Of a stretch of DNA of 64,000 nt, positions 42,616 through 50,857 are shown in pieces. Made by a program: the position numbers and the translations under genes. The notes below the pieces were generated by a model. That model was not told the DNA's origin. It worked only from the letters and a program-made list of their open reading frames with translations, and ran no database searches. This DNA is from Dehalococcoidia bacterium (lineage in GTDB: Bacteria > Chloroflexota > Dehalococcoidia > Lucifugimonadales > JAGWBF01), in assembly GCA_021295955.1 (NCBI GenBank), contig JAGWBJ010000005.1, positions 106,597-170,596 on the forward strand, given 5' to 3'. Each line of letters opens with the position of its first letter. Position 1 is the first letter of the stretch.

Positions 42616-43710
42616 TTGATAGCAGACGCCCACTTCCACATCTTTCCGCCCATGGGCGGGGCCTCGGGACACCCCAGCGTTCGGGACCACGCCCGCTACA
42701 TGCAGCGGGGTCTCGCCCTGCACCACCTGCCGGTGAGGAAGGCGGAGGACGCTTCGGTCGTCCAGCAGCAGGTGCTCATCCAGGAGCCGGACTACACGCT
42801 GCAAGGTCTGTCCGACAAGGACTTCCGCTCGGGCGGGTTCGGCCGCCTGATGTGGACCGCCGACGGCGTGGACTACTACAAGCAGTACCTGCCGCCGCTC
42901 CTCACCGACCTGTCAGCCCCGCCCGAGCTGGGAGTGGCCCAGATGGACCACGCCGGCGTGTCCCGGGCGGTCATCCACAACGGCCATCTCTACGGCAAGC
43001 TCAACCGGTACATCTCCCGGGCGCTGAAACGGTACCCGGACCGGTTCTGGGGTACCGCCAGCGTCGACGAGTGGAGAGCCCACCACAAAAGCCAGACCGC
43101 CGCCCTGGACCACGCCATGGACGACCTGGGGCTCCATGCCCTCTGGTTCGATACCCAGAACATCGCCCTGAACGGGCGCCAGGAGACCGTGGACCACCGG
43201 GTCTTCCAGCCCTTCTGGGAGCACGTCAGGGATAGGAAGGTCCCGGTCTTCTGGAACACGCCCCAACCCGAACCCAGCCGCGCCTCCTACCTGTCGTCCA
43301 TGGCCGCCCTCGGCCGCTGGCTGAAGCGTTACCCGGACATCCCCTGCGTCTACACCAACGGCTTCCCATTCGGCTACTTCCGGGGCCGGAGGGGCGTGCG
43401 TTTCCCCCAGGAGCTGTGGGACACGCTGTCGGCCCCGAACCTGATGGTGGAGGTGACCTTCCCCATCGTCGAGGGATGGATGTGGGACTACCCCTTCAAG
43501 GAGTTCCAGCCGATCATCCGGCAAATGTACCGGCGCCTGGGACCGGAGCACATGGTGTGGGGCAGCGATATGCCCAACGTGGAGCGGTACTGCACCTACC
43601 GGCAGTGCCGGGAGTACATGAAGTACTGCAGCTTCATCCCTCCCCACCACATGGACCTGATCTGGGGCGGCAACATCGCCCGCCTGTTCGCCGACGGCAA
43701 GGCACGCTAG
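42616..43710 (+). CDS. Amidohydrolase-2-family metal enzyme
   Basis: 364 residues of the amidohydrolase/ACMSD-type superfamily: IADAHFHIFPP (metal His-x-His) near the start, ALWFDTQNIALNG in the middle, and the terminal VWGSDMPNVERY with the metal Asp plus GGNIARLF. Members decarboxylate or hydrolyse cyclic acids; the substrate is unknown. The start is TTG 42616 with AAGGAG upstream. A 44-base tandem duplication of its 3' end, including the stop codon, follows at 43684-43765. Confidence 0.83.
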   Translation: MIADAHFHIFPPMGGASGHPSVRDHARYMQRGLALHHLPVRKAEDASVVQQQVLIQEPDYTLQGLSDKDFRSGGFGRLMWTADGVDYYKQYLPPLLTDLSAPPELGVAQMDHAGVSRAVIHNGHLYGKLNRYISRALKRYPDRFWGTASVDEWRAHHKSQTAALDHAMDDLGLHALWFDTQNIALNGRQETVDHRVFQPFWEHVRDRKVPVFWNTPQPEPSRASYLSSMAALGRWLKRYPDIPCVYTNGFPFGYFRGRRGVRFPQELWDTLSAPNLMVEVTFPIVEGWMWDYPFKEFQPIIRQMYRRLGPEHMVWGSDMPNVERYCTYRQCREYMKYCSFIPPHHMDLIWGGNIARLFADGKAR

Positions 43711-43765
43711 ACCACGCTACTCCCCGTCTGTTCGGCGGCGGCAAGGCACACTAGACCACGCTACT
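43684..43765. repeat. 44-base tandem duplication of the amidohydrolase 3' end
   Basis: The stretch from ctgttcgccgacggcaagg (43684-43721) recurs at 43728-43765 with three differences. The first copy holds the last codons and stop of the amidohydrolase; the second is untranslated and ends next to the ribosome-binding site of the aminotransferase gene. Confidence 0.8.
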
Positions 43766-43779
43766 TAAGGAGGATGGCA

Positions 43780-44685
43780 ATGGCCGACTACACAGCCTAT
43801 TTCAACGGAGAGTGGATGCCCTATAGCCAGGTAAAGATAAGCCCCGACGACCGGGGGTTTCGCTTGGGAGACGTTATCTACGACGTGGCCCGCACCTTCA
43901 ACGGCAAGAGCTTCCGCATGAAGGACCACATCGACCGCCTGTACCGCTCCCTCAAGTACGTGCGCATCGACGTGGGCATCCCCCCGGAGCAGATGACCGA
44001 GATCAGCGAGGAGGTCATCCGGAAAAACGCGCACCTGAGGGAGGACGTGGGGGACTTCACGGTGACCCAGTTCGTCACCCGCGGCCCCGGCTCATCGGCC
44101 CGAACGGCCGGCCCACCGACGGTCTGCGTCAAGGTCTCCGCCATCGACTTCGCCAGGTACACCAGGTACTACAACGGCGGGCTCCACGGCGTCATACCCA
44201 GGACGCGCAGCTACCCCGTGGACTCCCTGGACCCGAAGATAAAGCACTACAGCCGCATGAACTTCAACATGGCGGACCTGGAGGCGGGCGACGTCGACCC
44301 CGAGTCTTGGCCCATCCTTCTGGACATAGACGGCAACATCACCGAGGGAATCTCCTCCAACCTGTTCATGGTCACCGACGGAGTCCTCCGGTGGCCGGGG
44401 CAGCGCAGCATACTGCAGGGAGTCTCCCAGGGCATGGTGTTCGACCTGGCCCGGCAGCTCGACATTCCCGTGTCCGAGGAGGACCTCCAGCCCTACGACC
44501 TGTACAACGCCGACGAGGCCTTCTTCACCAGCACGAGCCTCTGCGTGCTCCCGTGCACCATGGTGGACCGGCGCACCATCGGGGACGGCAAGCCCGGGCC
44601 CGTCACCAAGCAGCTCCTGGCCGCCTGGAGCGAGTCCGTGGGGCTGGACATCGTCGACCAGGCCGTGCGCTTCAGCCGGGGCTAG
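43780..44685 (+). CDS. Class IV aminotransferase (branched-chain/D-amino-acid type)
   Basis: 301-residue PLP enzyme of fold type IV: DYTAYFNGEWMPYSQVKISP, DRGFRLGDVIYDVARTFNG, the PLP Lys in PKIKHYSRMNFNMADLEA, NITEGISSNLFMV and EAFFTSTSLCVLP. It could act on branched-chain, D-amino or (R)-amine substrates; the motif detail is not enough to choose. ATG 43780 fits AAGGAGG (43767-43773); ATG 43774 overlaps that site. Last gene of the DHDPS-like operon. Its stop shares CTAG (44682-44685) with the opposing crotonase gene. Confidence 0.87.
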   Translation: MADYTAYFNGEWMPYSQVKISPDDRGFRLGDVIYDVARTFNGKSFRMKDHIDRLYRSLKYVRIDVGIPPEQMTEISEEVIRKNAHLREDVGDFTVTQFVTRGPGSSARTAGPPTVCVKVSAIDFARYTRYYNGGLHGVIPRTRSYPVDSLDPKIKHYSRMNFNMADLEAGDVDPESWPILLDIDGNITEGISSNLFMVTDGVLRWPGQRSILQGVSQGMVFDLARQLDIPVSEEDLQPYDLYNADEAFFTSTSLCVLPCTMVDRRTIGDGKPGPVTKQLLAAWSESVGLDIVDQAVRFSRG

Positions 44686-45476
44686 CTTCCCCGTCTCAGC
44701 TCCTGCTGCACCGCGGCAAGGCCCTCCACAGCCAAGCCGTACCCCAGGTAGTCCTGGAGCATCCTCTTCAGGTGCATGGTCAGCGCCACGCGGGTGTACC
44801 GCAGGTTCAACGTAGGCTGCTTGGCAAGCTGCTCGGCCAGCTCCCACGCCCGGGGCAGCAGCTTGTCCGGCGGCAGCACCTCGCTTACCAGGCCCAGGTC
44901 CAGCGCCTGGCTGGCGTCGATCTCCTGGCCCGTGAGGAGGAAGTACCTGCCGCGGTTCCAGCCCATGAGCAGGGGAAAGACTATGTGCACCCCGTCGGCC
45001 GACGGTATGCCCCGGGGAAAGTGCCCCCCGTCCTGGAATACCGTTCCCTCGTCCGCCAGGACTATGTCGCACAGCAGGGGAATCTCCGAGTGCACCCGGG
45101 CCGAGCCGTTGACGGCGCTGATCACCGGCACCTCGATGTCCAGCAGGTTCATGAGCAGCCTCTTGCCTTCCCAGTAGGTCTTGTCCCACAGCTCGTGAAC
45201 GTCCCACTCCCGGTCCGAGTCCTCAGGCGGCATGGCCCAGGGAGGCTTCGGCCCCGGCCCCCGGGCGATGAAGGCGTCTCCGGTGCCGGTCAGTATGACG
45301 ACCTTGTTCTCGGGATCGCTGCCGATGTCGGCGAAGGCGTATCCCACCTCCCGGTGAGGAATCTCGGCCCAGACCATGCTCTGCCCGCCGGTGTGGAGGG
45401 TGGCCTGCAGGATGCCGTCCCGCCGCTCCATCCGGACCGTCTCATATTTGTTCGCGTACTCCTCGAACCTCTTCAT
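44682..45476 (-). CDS. 6-oxocamphor-hydrolase-like crotonase
   Basis: 264-residue crotonase-superfamily protein. The usual CoA-type GGG pocket is absent; the region reads AVNGSARVHSEIPLLCD. Instead it matches 6-oxocamphor hydrolase, a retro-Claisen enzyme cleaving cyclic beta-diketones. Landmarks are FEEYANKYETVR, NKVVILTGTG, VFQDGGHFPRGI, GWNRGRYFLLTGQE and LLPRAWELA. As I recall the catalytic residues (W40, H45, H122, H145, D154, E244), the counterparts here are W36, H41, H129, H152, D161 and E251, with constant offsets. A CoA hydratase role is less likely. It has a strong promoter at 45539-45567. Confidence 0.8.
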   Translation of the reverse strand: MKRFEEYANKYETVRMERRDGILQATLHTGGQSMVWAEIPHREVGYAFADIGSDPENKVVILTGTGDAFIARGPGPKPPWAMPPEDSDREWDVHELWDKTYWEGKRLLMNLLDIEVPVISAVNGSARVHSEIPLLCDIVLADEGTVFQDGGHFPRGIPSADGVHIVFPLLMGWNRGRYFLLTGQEIDASQALDLGLVSEVLPPDKLLPRAWELAEQLAKQPTLNLRYTRVALTMHLKRMLQDYLGYGLAVEGLAAVQQELRRGS

Positions 45477-45538
45477 TGTCCGCCACCTCGTCTCTTGCTG
45501 CTGCCGGGCCCGAACAGCCGTTCCGGCCGAACGGGGCC

Positions 45539-45567
45539 ATTCTACGGTGGGGCCGAATCACCGTCAA
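45539..45567 (-). promoter_or_regulatory. Promoter for the 6-oxocamphor-hydrolase-like gene
   Basis: Minus strand TTGACG (45567-45562), 17-base spacer, TAGAAT (45544-45539). The transcript would start near 45532, about 56 bases before the ATG at 45476. Confidence 0.65.
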
Positions 45568-45669
45568 CTCGGACTGCATCCGCGGCTAGGCCCTCTTGCG
45601 GAACGCTGAACGTCCAGGACCGGGGCCGCGCGGAAACCGCTTATGTAAAGCCCGTATACCGGGCTCTCC

Positions 45670-45699
45670 TTGACGCTGCCCGAAGGGTGCAACTAAAAT
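45670..45699 (+). promoter_or_regulatory. Promoter for the molybdopterin hydroxylase gene
   Basis: TTGACG (45670-45675), 18-base spacer, TAAAAT (45694-45699). The transcript would start near 45706, about 84 bases before the ATG. A small hairpin AGCCCG-TATAC-CGGGCT lies just upstream (45649-45665). Together with the opposing promoter this fills most of the 313-base gap between the two genes. Confidence 0.65.
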
Positions 45700-45789
45700 G
45701 GCGGTGGCCGGGCGCCGCCCCCGCCTTCACCCGGGCAGGGCCCCGTGCGCTGTCGGCCGATTCCGTCCCACTTCGGAGGTGAGCTGCAG

Positions 45790-48102
45790 ATGGACTCCAA
45801 CATCGTTCTGGCTACCAAGGAGTACAACGTCGTGGGCACCAGGCCCATACGCCACGATGGCACGGACAAGGTCACGGGGCGGGCCCAGTACGGCGACGAC
45901 ATACACCTGCCGGGACTCCTCTACGGGAAGGTCCTGCGGAGTCCCTACTCCCACGCGCGCATCAAGTCCATCGACGCCACCCGGGCGCTGGCCCACCCGG
46001 AGGTCCGGGCCGTCGTCACTGCCGCAGACTTTCCCCAGCCCCTGGGCCTCGCTGAGGACCTGGCCGAGGGGGCGATGCAGAACCCCCTGTTCACCAGCAA
46101 CAACACCCTGGCCACGGACAAGGCCCTGTACAAGGGCCACGCCATAGCCGCCGTGGCCGCCACCAGCCCCCACGTCGCCGAGGAAGCCCTCTCCCTCATC
46201 GACGTGGAGTACGAGGTCCTGCCGCCCGTGATGGACGCCGTCGAAGCGTTGAAGGACGACGCGCCCGTCCTCCACGAGCGCCTTGCCACCATAGCGAGCT
46301 TCTCCACCAGGGCCGGGGGCCTGCGCAGGGAGGACGACCAGGGCAAGTCCAGCAATCTGGCCAACCGCTTCACCGTCGAGATCGGAGACCTGGAGCAGGG
46401 CTTCAGCGACGCCGACGTCGTGGTGGAGAGGGAGTTCAAGACCGAGGCGGTGCACCAGGGTTACATCGAACCTCATAGCGCCACCGCCCACTGGGGCGCC
46501 GACGGCAGGATCACCATCTGGTGCAGCTCCCAGGGGCACTTCGGGGCCCGGGACACGGTGGCCAGCATCCTGGCCATCCCCGTGTCCAGCATACGGGTGA
46601 TCCCCATGGAGATCGGGGGCGGGTTCGGCGGCAAGCTGACCTACTACCTGGAGCCGGTGGCCGCCGTGCTCTCCAAGAAGACCGGGCGTCCCGTGAAGCT
46701 GACCATGAGCCGGACCGAGGTGTTCGAGGGCACGGGCCCGACCTCGGGAGGGTACATCAGGGTCAAGGTCGGGGTCACGAAGGACGGCCGCATGACCGCC
46801 GCCGATAGCCAGCTCCTGTACGACGCCGGCGCCTTTCCCGGGTCCCCGGCCAGCGGCGGCGCCGCCTGCGTGTACGGCTGCTACGACATCCCCAACGCCC
46901 GTGTGGAGGGCCTGGACGTGGTCACCAACAGGCCAAAGGTCGCCGCCTACCGCGCTCCCGGGGTCCCCGCGGCTACCTTTGGCTTCGAGCAGGTCCTGGA
47001 CGAGATATGCAAGAAGCTGGATATGGACCCGCTGGAGTTCAGGCTCCTGAACGCGTCCAAAGAGGGCACCCGCCAGGTGACCGGCCCCAGGTTCGGCAGG
47101 ATCGGGTGCGTGGAGACCGTGCAGGCCGCCAAGGACCACGATCACTACTCGGCGCCCCTGGAAGGGCCCAACCGGGGAAGGGGAGTCGCCGGCGGCTTCT
47201 GGCGCAACAACACCGGCGCCTCCAGCGCCACGGCCGCCGTCAACGCCGACGGCACCGTGAGCCTGGTGGAGGGCTCGGCGGACATCGGGGGCACCCGGGC
47301 CGTGTCCGCCCAGCAATGCGCCGAGGTGCTGGGGATCCCCGCCGAGGACGTGCATCCCATGGTCGGCGACACGGACTCCATCGGCTACACCTCCAACACG
47401 GGAGGCAGCGGCGTGGCCTTCAAGACGGGTTGGGCCTGCTACCAGGCGGCCCACGACGTGCGCCGTCAGATGATCGACCGGGCCGCCACCATCTGGGACG
47501 TGTCCCCCGAGGACGTGGACTACGCCGACGGCGCCATCTTCCACAAGTCCGACTCGGAGCTCCGCTTCACCTTCAAGGAGCTGGCGCGCAGGCTCAACGG
47601 CACCGGCGGGCCCATCACCGGCCGGGCCAACGTGGAGCCCGGCGGCGTCGGGGCCGCCTTCGCCATCCACATAGTGGACGTGGAGGTCGACCCGGACACG
47701 GGCAAGGTGGACATTCTGCGCTATACGGCCCTGCAGGACGTGGGCAAGGCGGTGCATCCCAGCTACGTGGAGGGCCAGATCCAGGGCGGCGTCTCCCAGG
47801 GCGTGGGCTGGGCCCTCAACGAGGAGTACTTCTACAACGACAAGGGGGAGATGGCCAACTCCAGCTTCCTGGACTACCGCATGCCCACCAGCCTGGACCT
47901 CCCCATGATCGACACCGTCATAGTGGAGGTTGCCAACCCCGGCCACCCATACGGGGTCCGGGGAGTGGGAGAGTGCCCCATCGTTCCGCCCATGGCAGCC
48001 GTCGCCAACGCCATCCACAACGCGGTGGGCGTCCGGATGAACAACCTCCCCATGTCCCCCGGCAACGTCCTGGAGGCACTGTGGGAGAAGCAGGCCCGGT
48101 AG
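45790..48102 (+). CDS. Xanthine dehydrogenase/aldehyde oxidase family molybdopterin large subunit
   Basis: 770-residue molybdenum hydroxylase catalytic subunit. Residues 1-120 form the hammerhead-type domain (GRAQYGDDIHLPGLLYGKVLRSPYSHARI trimmed). The cofactor-binding region has IGGGFGGKLTYY and YRAPGVPAATFGFEQ, and the active-site Glu is in GVRGVGECPIVPP near the C terminus. FAD and 2Fe-2S subunits, which normally accompany it, are absent on both sides, so partners must be encoded elsewhere or it works alone. The substrate (purine, aldehyde or CoA ester) is unknown. ATG 45790 has GGAGGTGA upstream. Confidence 0.9.
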   Translation: MDSNIVLATKEYNVVGTRPIRHDGTDKVTGRAQYGDDIHLPGLLYGKVLRSPYSHARIKSIDATRALAHPEVRAVVTAADFPQPLGLAEDLAEGAMQNPLFTSNNTLATDKALYKGHAIAAVAATSPHVAEEALSLIDVEYEVLPPVMDAVEALKDDAPVLHERLATIASFSTRAGGLRREDDQGKSSNLANRFTVEIGDLEQGFSDADVVVEREFKTEAVHQGYIEPHSATAHWGADGRITIWCSSQGHFGARDTVASILAIPVSSIRVIPMEIGGGFGGKLTYYLEPVAAVLSKKTGRPVKLTMSRTEVFEGTGPTSGGYIRVKVGVTKDGRMTAADSQLLYDAGAFPGSPASGGAACVYGCYDIPNARVEGLDVVTNRPKVAAYRAPGVPAATFGFEQVLDEICKKLDMDPLEFRLLNASKEGTRQVTGPRFGRIGCVETVQAAKDHDHYSAPLEGPNRGRGVAGGFWRNNTGASSATAAVNADGTVSLVEGSADIGGTRAVSAQQCAEVLGIPAEDVHPMVGDTDSIGYTSNTGGSGVAFKTGWACYQAAHDVRRQMIDRAATIWDVSPEDVDYADGAIFHKSDSELRFTFKELARRLNGTGGPITGRANVEPGGVGAAFAIHIVDVEVDPDTGKVDILRYTALQDVGKAVHPSYVEGQIQGGVSQGVGWALNEEYFYNDKGEMANSSFLDYRMPTSLDLPMIDTVIVEVANPGHPYGVRGVGECPIVPPMAAVANAIHNAVGVRMNNLPMSPGNVLEALWEKQAR

Positions 48103-48114
48103 AAGCCTGGAGCG

Positions 48115-49134
48115 TCAGCGCCGGTACTCGTCTCCGCAGTCCCCTATGAGACCGAACAGGTCCCTGGACCTGCCGAGGACCGCCTCGATCCGGTCGTGGT
48201 CGTCGCCGTCCAGCGCCATGTCGAAGACGCGGGCGTTGTCCGCGATGTGCTCGGAGACCCCAAGCCTGGCTCCCACGATGACCCCCGCCACCGCCGGTCT
48301 GTCCAGCACGTACCTCACGGCCACGTTGCCGATGGTGGCGCCGTGCTTGGCGGCGACGCCGAGGAGGACCGAGAGCAGGTCCTGGAACAGGCCCCAGCCA
48401 CCCCAGGCGTCCACCATCTGCTTGTACTTCCGTAGACTGGCCGTGTGCAGGTCTGCCCAGCCGGGCTCGGGCCGCCCCAGGAAACGCTCCGAGAGCAGTC
48501 CGCCGCACAGGGTCCCGTAGGCCAGCAGCCCCACGCCCCGCTCGCCGCAGTAGGGGGCCATACGCACCTCCGGCCGCCGGTCTATCAAGGAGTACTGGAC
48601 CTGGTTCGACACCACCCGGAATCCTCCGTCCAGCAGCGCGTCCAGGTGCTCCGTGTCGAAGTTGGTCAGCGCCAGATGCCTGATCCTGCCCTCGTCCACC
48701 AGGTCCGACATGCGGGCGAATGCGTCGAAGTACCCTTCGTCACTGTACTCCCACCAGTGAAACTGCAGCAGGTCCAAGGCCTCGACTCCCATCCTGCTCA
48801 GGGACCGCGCGATGGCCGCTTCCACCACCGGGCGGGACATGGGCCCGGGACAGGGCACCCACTTGGTGAACGCCCGGAGGTCCTTCAGTGCACCCTCCCC
48901 TCGGGATTCCGCCAGACGGCGGCGAAACTCCCCCAGAAACTCCTCGGCGGGACCGTAGTGGTCCGCCATGTCCCAGGTGGTGAAACCCGCATCGTGGTAA
49001 CGGACCATGGACTCCACCGCCGCTCCCGGGTCGATGGCCCCGTGGGCGCCGGAGACCTGCCACATCCCGGTCAGCAGCCGGCATATCCTCATGTCCGGTG
49101 TCAGATCGACGTAGGCGTTATCGGGCAGCGTCAC
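48115..49134 (-). CDS. Aldo/keto reductase
   Basis: 339-residue NADPH-dependent (beta/alpha)8 reductase. Catalytic tetrad parts are visible: Asp in TWDMADHYG (with Tyr), Lys in DLRAFTKWV and His in LLQFHWWEYS. The cofactor part has GVIVGARLGVSEHIADN. The substrate is unknown. The stop is 12 bases from the stop of the molybdopterin gene, so the two converge. ATG 49134 lies two bases after the stop of the upstream mug-like gene on the same strand, indicating an operon with mug and the deaminase. Confidence 0.88.
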   Translation of the reverse strand: MTLPDNAYVDLTPDMRICRLLTGMWQVSGAHGAIDPGAAVESMVRYHDAGFTTWDMADHYGPAEEFLGEFRRRLAESRGEGALKDLRAFTKWVPCPGPMSRPVVEAAIARSLSRMGVEALDLLQFHWWEYSDEGYFDAFARMSDLVDEGRIRHLALTNFDTEHLDALLDGGFRVVSNQVQYSLIDRRPEVRMAPYCGERGVGLLAYGTLCGGLLSERFLGRPEPGWADLHTASLRKYKQMVDAWGGWGLFQDLLSVLLGVAAKHGATIGNVAVRYVLDRPAVAGVIVGARLGVSEHIADNARVFDMALDGDDHDRIEAVLGRSRDLFGLIGDCGDEYRR

Positions 49135-49136
49135 TC

Positions 49137-49670
49137 CTATCCTCCTTTGGCCCCCTGGACGAAGGCCCTCAGCTCCCGGTACCAGCCGGCCAGGTCCTCC
49201 AGGGAGAACCGGGCGTTGGCCGGGCTGGGGTTGGGCGTCACGAACAGCCTGGTCTCGCCCACCAGGCGTTCCTGTGGACCCGGGCTCGGGTCCTCGACGG
49301 CGCCCTCGGCGTGCCGGAGGTAGTGCCGGTAGACCGTGACGCCGTGGAAGCAGGCGACCCTGGGGCGGTATCGCTCCAGCTTCTCCCTGAGCACGGGCGC
49401 GCCCTCACGGTAGTCCGCGGCCCTGAGGTGGGACACTCCCGGCGTCGGCCTCTTCACCAGGTCCGTGAAGCCGATGCCGTGCTCCAGGAGCGTGCCGTCG
49501 CCCTCGGCGGACACCTCCGCCGGCGCCAGCTTCGCAAGGTTGAACGCCGCCCAGAACCGGTTTCTCGGGTTCCCGAAGTAGTGTCCCACGGCAATGGAGC
49601 GGGGCGACGGGTTCAGCCCCACGAACACCAGGTCCAGGCCGTGCCTCAGGTGGTCGGGCAGGGTATCCAC
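49137..49670 (-). CDS. mug: Mismatch-specific uracil/thymine-DNA glycosylase (Mug family)
   Basis: 177-residue UDG-superfamily protein. Motif A is FVGLNPSPRSIAVGHYFGNP with the catalytic Asn, RNRFWAAF follows, and motif B is VTPNPSPANARFS. This matches Mug/TDG enzymes that remove U or T from G mismatches and ethenocytosine. The length fits Mug. It is flanked by the deaminase gene (stop and start adjacent, 49670/49671) and the aldo/keto reductase gene. Confidence 0.85.
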   Translation of the reverse strand: MDTLPDHLRHGLDLVFVGLNPSPRSIAVGHYFGNPRNRFWAAFNLAKLAPAEVSAEGDGTLLEHGIGFTDLVKRPTPGVSHLRAADYREGAPVLREKLERYRPRVACFHGVTVYRHYLRHAEGAVEDPSPGPQERLVGETRLFVTPNPSPANARFSLEDLAGWYRELRAFVQGAKGG

Positions 49671-50171
49671 CTATACCTGGTCCCTCCAGCCGAACACGCT
49701 CCTGTCGGGATACTGTTTCCGCCACGCGCTCCGGACCTCCTGGCACTCCTCCAGGAGCACGCCCGTCACCAGCTCCAGGTCCCCCCGCCACAGGGCCATG
49801 TCCAGCATACTCTCCACCCGGTACCCGCCGAACGCCTTGCTCCCCGATGCCTCGGTTATGCGGGCCCCCAGGACCAGTGTGCTCACCCTGGACACCATGA
49901 TGGCGCCGCAACACATGGGACAGGGCTCCATCGTGCTGTAGAGGGTACACCCGCGCAGGTCCACGTCGCCGAGGGCCAGCCCGGCCTCTCGCAGCGTGGC
50001 GGCCTCGCCATGGGCCGTCAGGTCCAGGGTGGAGGTGACGGTGTTGTGGCCCCTGACCACGATTTCCCCGTCCTTGACCAGGACGCCGCCCACCGGGACG
50101 TTCCCCTCGGACTCCCCTTTCCGGGCCTCTTCTATGGCTATCTTCATGAAGAACTCGTGGCTCCTGGTCAT
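49671..50171 (-). CDS. CMP/dCMP-type nucleoside or base deaminase
   Basis: 166-residue zinc deaminase: NVPVGGVLVKDGEIV, the catalytic TAHGEAATLREAG (His ligand, Glu proton shuttle) and MEPCPMCCGAIM (two Cys ligands). The short form with a C-terminal extension (VFGWRDQV end) resembles cytosine or guanine deaminases more than tRNA TadA; this is uncertain. AAGGAGG precedes ATG 50171. It is the first gene of a leftward operon with mug and the reductase, and a GGTAC-rich array lies upstream (50225-50281). Confidence 0.83.
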   Translation of the reverse strand: MTRSHEFFMKIAIEEARKGESEGNVPVGGVLVKDGEIVVRGHNTVTSTLDLTAHGEAATLREAGLALGDVDLRGCTLYSTMEPCPMCCGAIMVSRVSTLVLGARITEASGSKAFGGYRVESMLDMALWRGDLELVTGVLLEECQEVRSAWRKQYPDRSVFGWRDQV

Positions 50172-50224
50172 TGCGCCTCCTTTCGGTATTGGCCGCCGAT
50201 CGATCGTGCCTCACGGAACACCCT

Positions 50225-50281
50225 GCGGTATATGTGTAATTAGTACCGCTACATCGGTACCGTCAGTACCGCAAGCGGTAC
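50225..50281. promoter_or_regulatory. GCGGTAC/GTACCGC repeat array, possible operator
   Basis: Within 57 bases there are GCGGTA (50225), TACCGC (50244), the palindrome GGTACC (50256-50261) and a near-perfect palindrome GTACCGC-AA-GCGGTAC (50266-50281). All share one half-site in both directions. It lies between Tag-like and deaminase genes, upstream of the deaminase-mug operon, and looks like a binding site array. The regulator is unknown. Confidence 0.5.
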
Positions 50282-50298
50282 CCACCCCAGTCCCTATT

Positions 50299-50814
50299 CT
50301 ACCGGGCGGCGGCGGGCCGGTACCTCTCGCCTTCCTCCCTGGTAATGCGGCCCGAGGCCATCAGCCACATGCGTGAGATCTCCGGGCCCATGAACCTGAA
50401 GGTCGCCCGCAGCACCTTCTGGAGGGCCGGATATTCGGTGCCCGGCAGTACGTCGTAGAACCACCTACAGAAGCTCCCGTGCTCCTCCTGGAGCGACAAG
50501 ACCGTGCGGGCGTTCTCCACGACAGCCTGTATCTTCAGCCGGTTGCGGATTATCCGTGGGTCGTTCACCAGGGACTGCACCTCGGTGGGTCCGAATCGGG
50601 CCACGGCCTCGAGGTTCCAGTTGCAGAAAGCCGAGCGGAAGGCGTCCCGTTTGTTGAGTATCATCCGCCACGTGAGCCCCGCCTGGAACACCTGCAGGCT
50701 CATCACCTCGAACAAGCTGTCGTCATCGTCCACCCGCCTGCCCCAGATGGTGTTCGAGTACCAGTCCCGCAGAGGGTCCAGCGGCGCCAGGTCGTAGGGC
50801 TCCTCGTGGGGCAT
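50299..50814 (-). CDS. DNA-3-methyladenine glycosylase I (Tag)-like protein, divergent
   Basis: 171 residues with the Tag helix-hairpin layout: DDDSLFEVMSLQVFQAGLTW, ILNKRDAFRSAFCNW, IIRNRLKIQAVVENA and GPEISRMWLMASGRI. In canonical Tag the segment reads L-E-G-A/F-Q-A-G-L-S-W; the Glu that reads the damaged base is Gln here. The N-terminal zinc-binding Cys and His and the C-terminal His/Cys of the zinc snap are not seen. It may have altered specificity. It precedes the GGTAC array and lies near the Mug-type glycosylase. Confidence 0.75.
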   Translation of the reverse strand: MPHEEPYDLAPLDPLRDWYSNTIWGRRVDDDDSLFEVMSLQVFQAGLTWRMILNKRDAFRSAFCNWNLEAVARFGPTEVQSLVNDPRIIRNRLKIQAVVENARTVLSLQEEHGSFCRWFYDVLPGTEYPALQKVLRATFRFMGPEISRMWLMASGRITREEGERYRPAAAR

Positions 50815-50857
50815 GATCAGGCCTCCTGCACGTTATACGTCTACGAGGGACTCCGAT

